The notes below the pieces were generated by a model that saw only the letters and a program-made list of their open reading frames with translations, was not told the DNA's origin and made no database searches. The position numbers and the translations under genes are program-made. A DNA stretch of 64,000 bases, from the NCBI GenBank assembly GCA_029565685.1, contig JAKQNR010000024.1, positions 1-64,000 on the forward strand. The letters run 5' to 3'. Numbering within the stretch: the stretch's first letter is position 1; the number at the start of each line of letters is the position of its first letter. This document shows, in pieces, positions 1 to 9,394 of this stretch. Origin of the DNA: a bacterium (GTDB taxonomy: Bacteria > Zhuqueibacterota > Zhuqueibacteria > Residuimicrobiales > Residuimicrobiaceae).

Positions 1-72
1 ACCATTCAAAACGAGCCGTACCGCTTCCATTTTGAATTGAGCGTCAAATTTTCTTCGTTGTAAGGGTTCCAT
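1..72 (-). CDS. IS3-family transposase OrfA, N-terminal fragment
   Basis: Twenty-four codons are visible, beginning MEPLQRRKFDAQFKMEAVRL. The pattern R-x-F/Y-x-x-x-F-K-x-x-A-V-x-L is the start of the helix-turn-helix domain of IS3-family OrfA proteins (HTH_Tnp_1), which bind the element's ends. GGAGGTGTGTC lies just before the ATG on the minus strand. The gene runs off the window, so it is not known whether it is intact or whether the frameshifted orfB follows. Confidence 0.8.
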   Translation of the reverse strand, partial: MEPLQRRKFDAQFKMEAVRLVLNG

Positions 73-136
73 GACACACCTCCATTGGTTTGATGTAATA
101 TACAAACTTTTTGGTGTGTCCACAATACTGGGTACA
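1..136 (-). mobile_element. IS3-family insertion sequence, one end only
   Basis: The minus strand reads from a terminal TGTACCC at 136 inward through TGTGGACA, then a ribosome-binding site and an OrfA start at 72. Terminal sequences of this kind (TGTACCC...TGTGGACA) are typical of IS3-family elements, and the coding start agrees. Only the end beside the helicase gene lies in the window, so the other terminus, orfB and the target duplication cannot be seen. The element forms the left border of the AT-rich accessory segment and may have cut away genes that once preceded the helicase. Confidence 0.7.
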
Positions 137-170
137 GTCTAATCGATGGTGAGATTAATAACAGTTTTTC

Positions 171-176
171 TATAAT
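171..176 (+). promoter_or_regulatory. Possible -10 element for the helicase operon
   Basis: A perfect TATAAT lies 76 bases before the helicase start, in the AT-rich gap between the IS end and the gene. The best -35 at proper spacing (TGGTGA, about 147-152) is weak, so this may be an extended or activator-dependent promoter, or chance. Confidence 0.35.
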
Positions 177-251
177 CTATCCCTGTGTAGTAAAATGAAT
201 ACTTTCAATTGTAAAAACGACAAACCTAATCATCGGATGGAGCAGCTATAA

Positions 252-3200
252 TTGACCAAAGATACTGATTATACAGGCAAAACGGTACGCCTGAAAGGCG
301 ATCCCGGTAGGCGGGGCGTCTGCACAGGACAGGTCAGACAAACGGCCGGAAGAGAGATTCTGCAGGTGATCTTCCCTGACCGAATGCAATATGTTCCGTT
401 TGATCAACTGGACTTTTTAAGCGAGCAGAATGAAACGGCCTATGATCTGCTGGTCAAAGGCCGCCTTGGCAATCCAACCGACTTGCGCCGCATTCTTACC
501 CATATCAGGCTCAGCGGTCGGCTGGCCGATCTCATTTACAGCATGGAAATATCCAATACGGATTTCTACGCTTATCAATTTAAACCGGTCCTTAAATTGC
601 TCAATTCAATGACCAGGGGCATCCTTATCGCAGATGAGGTCGGTCTGGGTAAAACGATTGAAGCGGGACTAATATGGACAGAGCTTAAAAGCCGCTTTGA
701 TTATCGCAGATTGATGGTTTTATGCCCTGCCATGCTCCGTGAAAAATGGCAATATGAATTAAAATATCGATTCGGGATCGATGCAGACATATTGAATTCT
801 AGTCAGGCACTCAAGGTGCTTAAACAATCCTCCCGGGAAGGATTGTTTTCAGATTTTGCGATTATTTGCAGTATGCAGGGATTGAGGGGGCGCAAAGCAA
901 GCGGATATTATGGTGAAAGTGATTCGAATCAACTGTCTAAATTTCTTGAAGAGAATGCAGAGGAAAATCCTCTTATCGACTGCCTTATTGTCGATGAGGC
1001 TCATTATTTGCGCAATTGGGAAAGCAAAACAGCCAAGCTTGGAGAGCTGCTGCGCAACGTAACAGAATATCTCATCATGCTATCTGCAACACCAGTGCAT
1101 CTGCGCAGTACAGATCTCTATAATCTGCTTCACCTACTGGACGCAGACACTTTTAACCATCCCTCTGTATTTGATACGATTCTCACTGCCAATGAGCCAC
1201 TCATTGCCATCCGCGATGCGCTCATCGCACGAAAGGTCTCACAAAGTGAATTTCTTGCAGCCCTCGATGCCGCTCTTGCCCACCCCCTGCTAAAGGATAG
1301 CCGGCAGCTGGCAGAATTGAAGTGTAATCCGCCAAATGATCAACAGTTATCAGATCACTCCTGGCGCAGCTATCTGGCCAACCGATTCGATTCGATCAAT
1401 ATTTTAGGACATGTGGTCACGCGCTCTCGCAAGCGCGAGGTCACTGAATGGCGCGTTATTCGGGATCCAGTACCTGAAGTCATCCCTCTAAACGAGCCGG
1501 AACAAAGATTTTATACCCTTGTAACAGAAAAGGTCCGCGAGTTCTGTGCGAAATCCAATTATTATGAAGGATTCATGCTGGTCAGCCCACAGCGACAGAT
1601 GTCTAGCTCGATGGCCGCAGCTTTGCGGGAATGGAAACACCGCAAGCTGGAATTTGAAAAAGATTATTTAGGCGATGATGATAGCATCTATGAGGAGGAT
1701 CAACACCAAAAAGCTGGACCTATTATCTTTGAGCTCATACGCAATGTGGATGATTTTGGAAATTATGATGAGCTTTATCAAAACGATTCCAAGTTCGACC
1801 GGCTGGTAGCCATTTTGAGAGCTCTATTTGGCCCGGGGACTTCCGATAAAGTCATACTTTTCAGCTATTTCAGATCTACTATAGATTATCTGGCAGAGCG
1901 CCTGGGTGAAATCGGGATCCGTTCTTACGTCCTCAAGGGTGGCGAAAGGATCAGCAAGAATCAGGTCATTGAAGATTTTAAAACCTCAAAAGAGATCAGG
2001 ATACTCCTCTCTACCGAAGTTGGAAGCGAAGGTATTGATCTGCAATTTTGCCGAATCCTAATCAATTACGATCTTCCTTGGAATCCTATGCGCGTGGAGC
2101 AGCGAATTGGTCGCATAGATCGCCTGGGCCAAAAAGCGGAAAAAGTGATCATTTGGAATCTGTTTTATCAGAATACTATCGATGACCGGATATATGATCG
2201 TCTGTATAAGCGTCTCGATATATTCCGCCAGTCTCTCGGTGGACTGGAACCTATCCTTGGCGATACCATCCGTCAATTGACCTTTGAATTATTGAGCGAA
2301 AAACTATCACCAGAGCAAGAACAAGAACGAATCGATCAAAAAGCATTGGCACTCGAGGCTAAGAGAAATAATGAGGAGGCGCTTGAACAGGAAGCTTCTC
2401 ATTTAATGGCTTACGGTGATTATGTATTAAATAAAGTAAAAGCAGCACGGGAGCTAAACCGCTGGATCGATGCGCGAGACATCAAATCCTACGTCTTGGA
2501 TTATCTCAGGATTCATTATACTGGCTGCGAGATAAGACTTCTGGATGATAAAGAAAGCATCTATGAAATCACCTTGACAGACCAGGCCAAACACGATTTG
2601 GAGACCTTTATCAAAGACAAAAAGATAAACATCCCTACCGCTCTGATCAGAGTATCCCTCCCAGCGGTAAGGTGCAAATTCGCCAATAAATTATTTGAGG
2701 AATCTAACCGACGGATTGAATTAATTAATCAGATCCACCCGCTTGTTCGGTTTATCTCTTACAGACAGGAAAACATAGAGCAATTGCCATTCCCCGCTGT
2801 GGCGCTCACTTTAAATTCTGCATTATTTTCCAAGGGTTTATACGTTTTCTGCGTACAAAGATGGACATTTAAAGCCCTGCAGGATATTGAAAAGCTGCAT
2901 TACTCAGCTATGCTGCTTAGGCCGGAGGAAAAACATCTCATCGATGACGATGCCGAACGCCTTATTGTAGAATCTACCATTGATGGCAACCCCTGGTTTG
3001 AGGTTCTCAATCAGGTAAATTTGGATGAAATTGTCAATGCTATTAATAACGAATGCATTGCAACCAGCGATGAGCAATTCGCAATTGAATTAAAAGATCT
3101 CCAAAATATGAATTATGACCGGATAGCCACGCAGATAAACACCCTAAATGCCCATTTGGACAATCAAAGAATAATAAAACTTGAAGTCAAGCGAAAACAT

Positions 3201-3356
3201 GAGGAGCTTGGCCGCTATTCACTTGCCAAAGCGACACAAGCGCAAATTGATGCTTTGGAAAGTAGGGTAAATCGAAAGATCATTGGCATTAAGGAAAGAA
3301 GAGAGATCCAATATCAGAAACAAGAAGTTGCTGTTGGGATAATTCGGGTCATTTGA
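252..3356 (+). CDS. SNF2-family DEAD/DEAH helicase (RapA/DrmD/DpdE-like)
   Basis: A superfamily 2 ATPase of 1034 residues. The first 60 residues resemble the small beta-barrel (Tudor/SH3-like) domain that precedes the motor in RapA-type proteins. Motor motifs are complete: motif I DEVGLGKTIEAGL (about 126-138), motif II VDEAH, motif III LSATPVH, motif V STEVGSEGIDLQ and motif VI QRIGRIDRLGQ near 620. A long helical C-terminal part follows. Such proteins translocate on double-stranded DNA. Close relatives occur in DISARM (DrmD), Dpd (DpdE) and RNA-polymerase recycling (RapA); which is nearest cannot be told by eye. The start is a TTG preceded by GGATGGAG at 236-243. It abuts the Hsp70-like gene (stop 3356), so the two are co-transcribed. 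Base composition is AT-richer than the rest of the window, which suggests transfer. Confidence 0.85.
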   Translation: MTKDTDYTGKTVRLKGDPGRRGVCTGQVRQTAGREILQVIFPDRMQYVPFDQLDFLSEQNETAYDLLVKGRLGNPTDLRRILTHIRLSGRLADLIYSMEISNTDFYAYQFKPVLKLLNSMTRGILIADEVGLGKTIEAGLIWTELKSRFDYRRLMVLCPAMLREKWQYELKYRFGIDADILNSSQALKVLKQSSREGLFSDFAIICSMQGLRGRKASGYYGESDSNQLSKFLEENAEENPLIDCLIVDEAHYLRNWESKTAKLGELLRNVTEYLIMLSATPVHLRSTDLYNLLHLLDADTFNHPSVFDTILTANEPLIAIRDALIARKVSQSEFLAALDAALAHPLLKDSRQLAELKCNPPNDQQLSDHSWRSYLANRFDSINILGHVVTRSRKREVTEWRVIRDPVPEVIPLNEPEQRFYTLVTEKVREFCAKSNYYEGFMLVSPQRQMSSSMAAALREWKHRKLEFEKDYLGDDDSIYEEDQHQKAGPIIFELIRNVDDFGNYDELYQNDSKFDRLVAILRALFGPGTSDKVILFSYFRSTIDYLAERLGEIGIRSYVLKGGERISKNQVIEDFKTSKEIRILLSTEVGSEGIDLQFCRILINYDLPWNPMRVEQRIGRIDRLGQKAEKVIIWNLFYQNTIDDRIYDRLYKRLDIFRQSLGGLEPILGDTIRQLTFELLSEKLSPEQEQERIDQKALALEAKRNNEEALEQEASHLMAYGDYVLNKVKAARELNRWIDARDIKSYVLDYLRIHYTGCEIRLLDDKESIYEITLTDQAKHDLETFIKDKKINIPTALIRVSLPAVRCKFANKLFEESNRRIELINQIHPLVRFISYRQENIEQLPFPAVALTLNSALFSKGLYVFCVQRWTFKALQDIEKLHYSAMLLRPEEKHLIDDDAERLIVESTIDGNPWFEVLNQVNLDEIVNAINNECIATSDEQFAIELKDLQNMNYDRIATQINTLNAHLDNQRIIKLEVKRKHEELGRYSLAKATQAQIDALESRVNRKIIGIKERREIQYQKQEVAVGIIRVI

Positions 3357-3371
3357 ATGGGAGGGAGAATG

Positions 3372-4760
3372 ATGAGCAGTATTTCAGCCAATTTGCTGAA
3401 AAAAGGCGTCATATCTGGCAGTGACACACAATTTTCTATTGCGAATCAGGAAACTTGCGACTTGGTAATTGGCCTGGATCTGGGCACATCATGCACTAAA
3501 GTGGTCGTACAAAGTCCCTATCGTCATTCTGGGTGGAGTCACGCAATACCGCTTGGACTTCACGTTAAAGAAATTTACTTGATTCCAACACAGCTGTTTT
3601 ACGATGTGTTATCTGGAAAAACGGATATCGTTGAATTTCCCCAAGCCAAACGATTTCAAAATTTAAAACTGCGATTCATCGATAAACCTAATCAAATAGT
3701 GTGTAATCTGGCGGACGGCCATTCTGTATGCATCAGAGATTTCTCAATTTGCATTATTGCCAATATTCTATTAAAAACCAGAGAATGGATTTTTGCTAAT
3801 TGTTCTGATATGTTCAGACAGTATAAGATTATCTGGCATCTAAATATGGGGATTCCTTCAAGCAATTTTCAAAAGAAATATTTTAACCTGTACAGAGCAA
3901 TAGCATTAGCAGGCTGGAATCTTTCAACGTCTTCCAATGGCATCACTCTTCAGAATGCTTCACTTTGCCACTTGGATGAATGTACTAATAGTAATTCATC
4001 CATACATCCAGATCTTGTCAATATTATCCCGGAAGTGACAGCGGAAGTGGTCAATTATGCCCGCTCGGAATCTCGCAATAGCGGGCTTCATGTCATCATC
4101 GATGTTGGAGCATCAACGTTGGATGTCGCTGGCTTTGAGCTGTATGAACGAACTGGAAAAGACAACTACAGTCTCATCGAAACGCGCGTTCGCAGACTTG
4201 GCGCCTATCGTTGTCATTTGGCTCGACTGAAAGCGATGAGACGCCGAATTCTTCAAGGATACGCCGTAGATGAGCTATTCTCAGATCCAAGTTATCGCGT
4301 CAACCAAAGATTAGAGGAGTATTTACCGAAAATCGACTTGGTTGACTTTAATCAGAATTTTCAATTTTATAGAAAAGTGAGGCAGTGCATCGGAAATGTG
4401 ATTAAATCTCTCCACAATGAAAGCGATCCTTTAGCAAAGGCATGGGAAACAGGTTTACCCATATTTTTATGCGGAGGCGGTCAATTTGTTGACCTCTACC
4501 AATCGGTTTTAAATGATATTAAAGCAGATTGGCAAAAAAATAGCAGACGTATCAATTTTAAAATTACGCGACTTGATCAGAAACCTGCAAATTTCCATGG
4601 AGATGGTGTTGAATTCCATCGCCTTGCCGTAGCCCACGGCCTGAGTTTCCCAAAAGAGGAGTTTGGGGATATTTGGCCAAAACCCAAGAAGAGGGTAATT
4701 GAGATTAACAAAAATGTTGATGATTATGAACATCACTTCATCAGAAAAGAGGATACATAA
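3372..4760 (+). CDS. Hsp70/actin-fold ATPase of unknown role
   Basis: A protein of about 462 residues with the three nucleotide-binding signatures of the actin/Hsp70 superfamily: phosphate-1 IGLDLGTSCTKVVV near the N-terminus, phosphate-2 VIIDVGASTLDVAGFE about halfway, and an adenosine motif LPIFLCGGGQ near residue 370. It is roughly one Hsp70 nucleotide-binding domain long and has no obvious substrate-binding domain, so it is not DnaK. An in-frame ATG at 3357 abuts the helicase stop, but GGAGG at 3360-3364 better serves the ATG at 3372. The gene is translationally adjacent to the SNF2 helicase, so a joint function is likely. Alternatives are a ParM-like segregation ATPase or an accessory ATPase of a defence system. 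I do not recognise the pair as a named system. Confidence 0.75.
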   Translation: MSSISANLLKKGVISGSDTQFSIANQETCDLVIGLDLGTSCTKVVVQSPYRHSGWSHAIPLGLHVKEIYLIPTQLFYDVLSGKTDIVEFPQAKRFQNLKLRFIDKPNQIVCNLADGHSVCIRDFSICIIANILLKTREWIFANCSDMFRQYKIIWHLNMGIPSSNFQKKYFNLYRAIALAGWNLSTSSNGITLQNASLCHLDECTNSNSSIHPDLVNIIPEVTAEVVNYARSESRNSGLHVIIDVGASTLDVAGFELYERTGKDNYSLIETRVRRLGAYRCHLARLKAMRRRILQGYAVDELFSDPSYRVNQRLEEYLPKIDLVDFNQNFQFYRKVRQCIGNVIKSLHNESDPLAKAWETGLPIFLCGGGQFVDLYQSVLNDIKADWQKNSRRINFKITRLDQKPANFHGDGVEFHRLAVAHGLSFPKEEFGDIWPKPKKRVIEINKNVDDYEHHFIRKEDT

Positions 4761-4819
4761 GATTTAAAGAACGGATTCTAAAGCACAATAAGAATGGACG
4801 ATGGAGATTGGTGTCATAA

Positions 4820-5652
4820 AGCTGGTTTAGCTTCTCCGGCAGAATAGGGGTCTACTTTTTTAATGCACCCGCATTCAAGCAGATTAAGCTTGAAATTATT
4901 GAACTTGTTACTGTGTATCGACAGAAGGACCCCACGTTTATTAATCTGCTTGATGCGATTAGATCAGGAAAACAAACAGAAGCCGATCTCGCAAGATTAA
5001 ATGACCGCGTAAAAGGCAATTCCAATATAACCCAAAATAATTCCATTATCCTGACACCGACCAGACGAAAAGCCTTGGAAATCAATTTAGAACGATTGGA
5101 AGCCATTCGAAATCCAGCCCATAGTTATAAAGGGCATCTTGAGGGTGAATTCCGTGAGGATGACCTGCCTGCCGATATTAATTTAACATTAAAAAGTGGC
5201 GCTCAAGTCATGTTTGTAAAAAATGATCTGCAAAAGAGATGGGTGAATGGAACTCTAGGGAGGGTAGTTTCTGCATCAAAAGATGTAATCCGTGTGCAAA
5301 TAACTGGTAATGGAGGCGGGACCTTCAATGTAGCTAAAGAAATATGGGAAAGTTATAAGCACAAGTATGATTCCATGACCAAAAAATAAAAATCGAAGTG
5401 ATTGGAAGTTATACTCAGTATCCTCTCAAGCTGGCATGGGCCATCACTATAAACAAGAGCCAAGGATTGACATTCGACAATGTCATCATCGACCTTGACG
5501 ATGGAGCGTTTGCCTGTGGTCAAACTTACGTAGCCTTGAGCCGCTGTCGGTCTCTCGAAGGAATTCTTTTACGAAAGCGAATACGGAATGGAGATATCAA
5601 GGTCGATCCTACTGTAATTGCTTTTATGAATAATTCACCAATGTGCAGCTGA
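4820..5652 (+). pseudogene. Pif1/RecD-like helicase, truncated and frameshifted
   Basis: Two reading frames together encode the C-terminal half of a Pif1-like superfamily 1B helicase. The first frame (open from 4820 to the stop at 5387-5389) carries the VYRQKDPTFI block and the ILTPTRRKALEIN motif. The second frame (to 5652) carries WAITINKSQGLTFDNVIIDL and the motif VI-like TYVALSRCRSLEGI. The break falls in an A-rich run near 5387, where removing one base rejoins the typical KIEVIGSYTQYPLKLAW stretch. The Walker A half is missing altogether, and the 60 bases before 4820 show no start or motifs. The gene is therefore a remnant. It is AT-rich like the two genes before it and probably belongs to the same island. 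Confidence 0.8.
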
Positions 5653-5981
5653 TGCACCTTTTTTCCCCAGGGACTAATATGTTACCTTCGCGAAAGAAGC
5701 AGCTTCATAATTGTTTATTGTAATTCGCAATCCGGCTGGCTGATTTTCTTCTTCATTTGTACCCTTGCCACCCTCTGAATGAAGTCTGTCTCCACAAAAC
5801 AGTGGCTGCAGTCCCTCATCCTTGCGTGGGCGTTTTTTTGCAAATTGAACATGGCCGCGAATCATGAAGTGCTTATCGTTTTGCTTAGCCAGGGATGACC
5901 AGCAAGAGTCTCCGCACCTATGACCTCGCAAACTGCCGATTTTTACACATGTCCGGTTACCCGCCTCTCCTTGCCAAGGTC
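5653..5981. other. Intergenic stretch with an unassigned minus-strand frame
   Basis: No recognisable gene. The minus strand is open across it (6006 to 5674, 110 codons) and includes the peptide RPRKDEGLQPLFCGDRLHSE and several cysteines. It has no ATG with a ribosome-binding site, it overlaps the end of the GH92 gene, and I recognise no family. It may be the worn end of a gene lost when the island formed. It marks the change from AT-rich island to GC-richer chromosome. Confidence 0.3.
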
Positions 5982-8333
5982 TCACTGCTTCGGGCCGGTC
6001 CCCCATGCCCGGTTCGGATTAGGCCCCATTTTTAAGTGCAGTTTACCCCCAGCCCGAATATCCTCATGACGGATCCACGGCCGCTGCAGCGGCCGGCCGT
6101 TCAGGTCGGCGGATTGAATGTAGCGGTTCTTCGACGACACCCCCTCAGCGCAAACAGTAAAGACCGCTCTCGGATCAACCGCATCCAGCTGCACTTCGAC
6201 TCGTTCGAACAACGGCGTGCCGACGGCATAGACCGGATCTCCCGGACACACCGGATAAAATCCCATGGCGCTGAAAACATACCAGGAGGAGAGCGAGCCC
6301 ATATCCTCGTTGCCGCACAGTCCGCCCGGCCCGGTGCGGTACAACTCCTCCATGATCCGGCGCACCATGGCCTGCGTCTTCCACGGCATGCCGGCGTAAT
6401 TGTAGAGATAGGCCACATGATGGGACGGCTGATTGCCGTGCACATACTGGCCGATGGCGCCGACCACGCCGACATATTTCGGCCCGGTGATCTCCGGACT
6501 CATGGTGAAAAAAGTGTCCAGCTTTTGAATAAAGGGCTGCGGACCGGCGAACAGCTGTATCAGGCCGCTGACGTCATGGGGAACAAACCAGAGATACTGC
6601 CAGGCATTGGATTCGGTGTAATGGCGATACGGCCGCCTGCCCACCCATAAAGGATCAAAACAGTCATAATAGAAATGTCCCGCCTCTTCAATCTTGGCCG
6701 GCTCTGCGCAACACGATTTCAGCCAGGAGCCGTTCTGAAGTCTGGGCCGCATGAACCGGGTTTCCGGGTCGAATAGCAGGCGATAATTGCCCGCCCGTTG
6801 CATGAACAGCTGATAGTCGTCCTCCTTGCCCAACGCCCGCGCCATCTGCGCAATGCACCAATCGTCATAACAGAACTCCAGCGTGCTGGAAACGGATTCG
6901 GTGTGCTTGTCTGCCGGCAGATAACCGAGCGTTCGATAGCTGGCGACGCCGGCGCGCGCAGCGGACGGCGGAATGGGCGCAGGCGGCAGGTCCATCGCCT
7001 TCTTGCGCATCATGCCATACAGATAGTCGGCGTCGAATTCGCGAAAGCCTTTCAAATAAGCATCGACGACGATGGGCGTCAGATGATCGCCCACCATGCC
7101 CTGGCCGAATGTGTTGCGGATGTGCTGCGACGGCAGCCAGCCGTATTCCCGGCATTTCGCTTCAATGGATTTCAACATATCGGTAACATGATCCGCCGCG
7201 ACCAATGTCATCAGCGGATGCTCGGAACGAAAGGTGTCCCAGGCGAAAAAGGAGGGATAAAAATCGAATCCCTCCGCCTTGTGCTCGCGGCCATCCATGC
7301 CCGGGTACCAGCCGTTGCGGTCATTGCAGATCTGCTGGGCGATGAAGGCGTGATAGAGCGCAGTGTAAAAGATCCGCTTTTGCTCGCGGCTGCCGCCTTC
7401 CACTTTGACCCGGCGCAGATACTTGTTCCAGGTGTTCCTCGCCTGCGCCCGGATGCGGTCGAAATCCCAATCCGGAATTTCGGCGACGAGATTTTCCCGA
7501 GCGTTGTCGATGCTGACAAAGGATAATCCCACTTTTACCAGAATGGCCTCATCATCGCCGACATCATAGTCCACAAAGGCGCCGATCTGCTCGCCGGTCT
7601 CCTCGGTCTTGTAGGGAAACACCCCCTCGCCGGATTCCGGCGTCTGATAGATGCGATCCCAGGTGCCGAAGGCGGCGAACGGCTTGCTGAACTCGGCGCT
7701 GAAAAAGATCCGGCCGCCGATGCTCTGTGTATAGCCCTCGATCCGACGGTTGTCCACGATGCGAACATGCGAAGCGCCAGCAGGAACATAGCCGATGTGA
7801 TGACCCAGGTCCAGGAGGATGTGGGCGTTCGGCGTTCGCGGAAAGGTGTAGCGATGGAATCCGGCCCTTTGCGTGACGGTCAGCTCAACTTGAATGTGAT
7901 GGTCCTTGAGCAGCACGCGATAATAACCCGGGGAGGCGGCTTCGTCCTTGTGGTCAAAGCGCGAGCGATAACCCTGCTCCGAATGAGAACGGGGACCGGG
8001 CTTGATTTCTATCCGGTTTCCAATAAAGGGCATGAGCAGAATATCGCCCGCCAGAGCAGCGCCGGTGCCGCTAAAGTGGGTATGGCTGAAACCGAGAATG
8101 GTCGAATCGGCGTACTGATAACCGGAGCTGGCATTCCACCCCTCGGTGTCTGTATCCGGACTGAGCTGCACCATGGCAAACGGCAGACTGGGGCCGGGAA
8201 AGGTGTGGGCGAAAAAGTGGCTGCCGATGAATGGATCCACATAGTCCACCGCGTCGCCGGATCGGCAGCCGGCAGAACCCATTAAAAAAGCGCTCAGGCA
8301 GGCGATGATCGTCATTTCTTTGATCTGTTTCAT
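5982..8333 (-). CDS. GH92 alpha-1,2-mannosidase-type lipoprotein
   Basis: A glycoside hydrolase of family 92 (783 residues), calcium-dependent exo-alpha-mannosidases acting on N-glycans and yeast mannan. A lipoprotein signal ends in MGSAGC at residue 23, so it is probably membrane-anchored outside the cytoplasm. Family signatures are present in order: YVDPFIGS, FPGPSLPFAMVQLSPD, GFSHTHFSGTG near the N-terminus, then HHVAYLYNYAG and GNEDMGSLSSWYVFSAMGFY in the C-terminal (alpha/alpha)6 domain. Length is usual for the family. The ribosome-binding site is weak. Downstream of it in the window is the accessory island, and the GH38 mannosidase at 18638-21274 could act on the same glycans. The exact linkage is not predictable by eye. 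Confidence 0.93.
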   Translation of the reverse strand: MKQIKEMTIIACLSAFLMGSAGCRSGDAVDYVDPFIGSHFFAHTFPGPSLPFAMVQLSPDTDTEGWNASSGYQYADSTILGFSHTHFSGTGAALAGDILLMPFIGNRIEIKPGPRSHSEQGYRSRFDHKDEAASPGYYRVLLKDHHIQVELTVTQRAGFHRYTFPRTPNAHILLDLGHHIGYVPAGASHVRIVDNRRIEGYTQSIGGRIFFSAEFSKPFAAFGTWDRIYQTPESGEGVFPYKTEETGEQIGAFVDYDVGDDEAILVKVGLSFVSIDNARENLVAEIPDWDFDRIRAQARNTWNKYLRRVKVEGGSREQKRIFYTALYHAFIAQQICNDRNGWYPGMDGREHKAEGFDFYPSFFAWDTFRSEHPLMTLVAADHVTDMLKSIEAKCREYGWLPSQHIRNTFGQGMVGDHLTPIVVDAYLKGFREFDADYLYGMMRKKAMDLPPAPIPPSAARAGVASYRTLGYLPADKHTESVSSTLEFCYDDWCIAQMARALGKEDDYQLFMQRAGNYRLLFDPETRFMRPRLQNGSWLKSCCAEPAKIEEAGHFYYDCFDPLWVGRRPYRHYTESNAWQYLWFVPHDVSGLIQLFAGPQPFIQKLDTFFTMSPEITGPKYVGVVGAIGQYVHGNQPSHHVAYLYNYAGMPWKTQAMVRRIMEELYRTGPGGLCGNEDMGSLSSWYVFSAMGFYPVCPGDPVYAVGTPLFERVEVQLDAVDPRAVFTVCAEGVSSKNRYIQSADLNGRPLQRPWIRHEDIRAGGKLHLKMGPNPNRAWGTGPKQ

Positions 8334-8431
8334 AGAGGCTTTCTAGTTAAAAAAGAGGTCCGGCGGCGGCCAGAAAGCGACAGGTGCTCTTTGCCGGCGA
8401 AGGACCGGTTCCAATGGCAAAACCGTGAATA

Positions 8432-9316
8432 TTACAGGCCGAGACTGAAAAGCCGGCTGGCATTGCGCCAGCTGATGTTTTCGAACGCCTCCCGGGAGAT
8501 GCGGCTCTCGGCAAAAGAGGTGCGCAGATAATCGGCGTGTCGATGCGGAATCAGCGGATCGCAGATGTCCGTGCCGAACAGAATGCGGTCGTTGAACCGC
8601 TCCATGAACGACCAACCGAACTCGGCATCGCGGGTGAGGCCGTTAAAGCCGCTGACGGCATCCCAGCCGCAGTACAGATTGGGGTAATCGGCCATCAGAC
8701 GAGGCACGGCGCCGCCTTCGGTTACCGGACCGCTGGGATATTGGTTCCGGTTCTCGGCGTTCACGTCCCCGCTGATCTCTGACCAAAAGGCCGATGAATG
8801 ACCGATGAAAATCAATTTAGGAAATGCTCGCAACGAGGCCTCCAATCCGCTCAATCCCAGTCTATCGATCAAGCCGTAATTGCCGTAACGCTGCGGCGCT
8901 ACATGAAAAAGCACCGGCATTTCGCAGCGTTCACAATGATGAAAAAGATTTTGTACCAGCGGGTCGGTAAATTCCAGACTGGCGGTGATCTCGCCGACCC
9001 CCAGGCACCCCTGATGCTTGTAATAGTTCAAGTGAAAAGAAAGGTCGGCATCATGGGCATGGGCGCCGGCGCGGGGATCCACATTGCAGAAGGGATAGAA
9101 TCGATGCGGATAGATCCGGCAGACCTCGAGCACATCCTCGGTGGTGGACAATTGATAGCTGCTCTCCGGGCTGATTAAGGGCAGAAGGATTCCACGGTCC
9201 ACGCCGGTGCGATCCATCATGGTGATCAGTTCTTCCGGGGTGGTGTAATTGGAATCCGCAGCGTTGCGCGGCAGGCCTTTGCGTCGGACCACGTGCAGAT
9301 GTGCATCGATAAACAT
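8432..9316 (-). CDS. TIM-barrel amidohydrolase (COG2159 type)
   Basis: A 294-residue metal-dependent hydrolase or decarboxylase of the amidohydrolase-2 family. Metal-binding residues are visible: the HxH of FIDAHLHV at the N-terminus, a histidine in FIGHSSAFW in the middle, and an aspartate in ILFGTDICDP near the C-terminus. The peptide has no signal sequence, so it is probably cytoplasmic. The start is an ATG preceded by CAGGAGCGACC. It lies 98 bases upstream of the GH92 gene on the same strand, and a joint operon is possible. Family members act on very different substrates (aromatic carboxylates, lactones, sugars), so none is proposed. Confidence 0.85.
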   Translation of the reverse strand: MFIDAHLHVVRRKGLPRNAADSNYTTPEELITMMDRTGVDRGILLPLISPESSYQLSTTEDVLEVCRIYPHRFYPFCNVDPRAGAHAHDADLSFHLNYYKHQGCLGVGEITASLEFTDPLVQNLFHHCERCEMPVLFHVAPQRYGNYGLIDRLGLSGLEASLRAFPKLIFIGHSSAFWSEISGDVNAENRNQYPSGPVTEGGAVPRLMADYPNLYCGWDAVSGFNGLTRDAEFGWSFMERFNDRILFGTDICDPLIPHRHADYLRTSFAESRISREAFENISWRNASRLFSLGL

Positions 9317-9394
9317 GGCGGTCGCTCCTGGTTCCTCGAGTGGGTTGGAATGTTTATATGGTTCATCAGCGCCGAGGGAGATACGGCGTTTGCG

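Noticed and set aside
3372..4760. DnaK chaperone
   Set aside because: No substrate-binding domain, no dnaJ or grpE neighbours, and diverged outside the nucleotide motifs.
5674..6006. Minus-strand open frame of 110 codons after the GH92 gene
   Set aside because: No ATG with ribosome-binding site, overlaps the GH92 end, and no family recognised; kept only as an intergenic remark.
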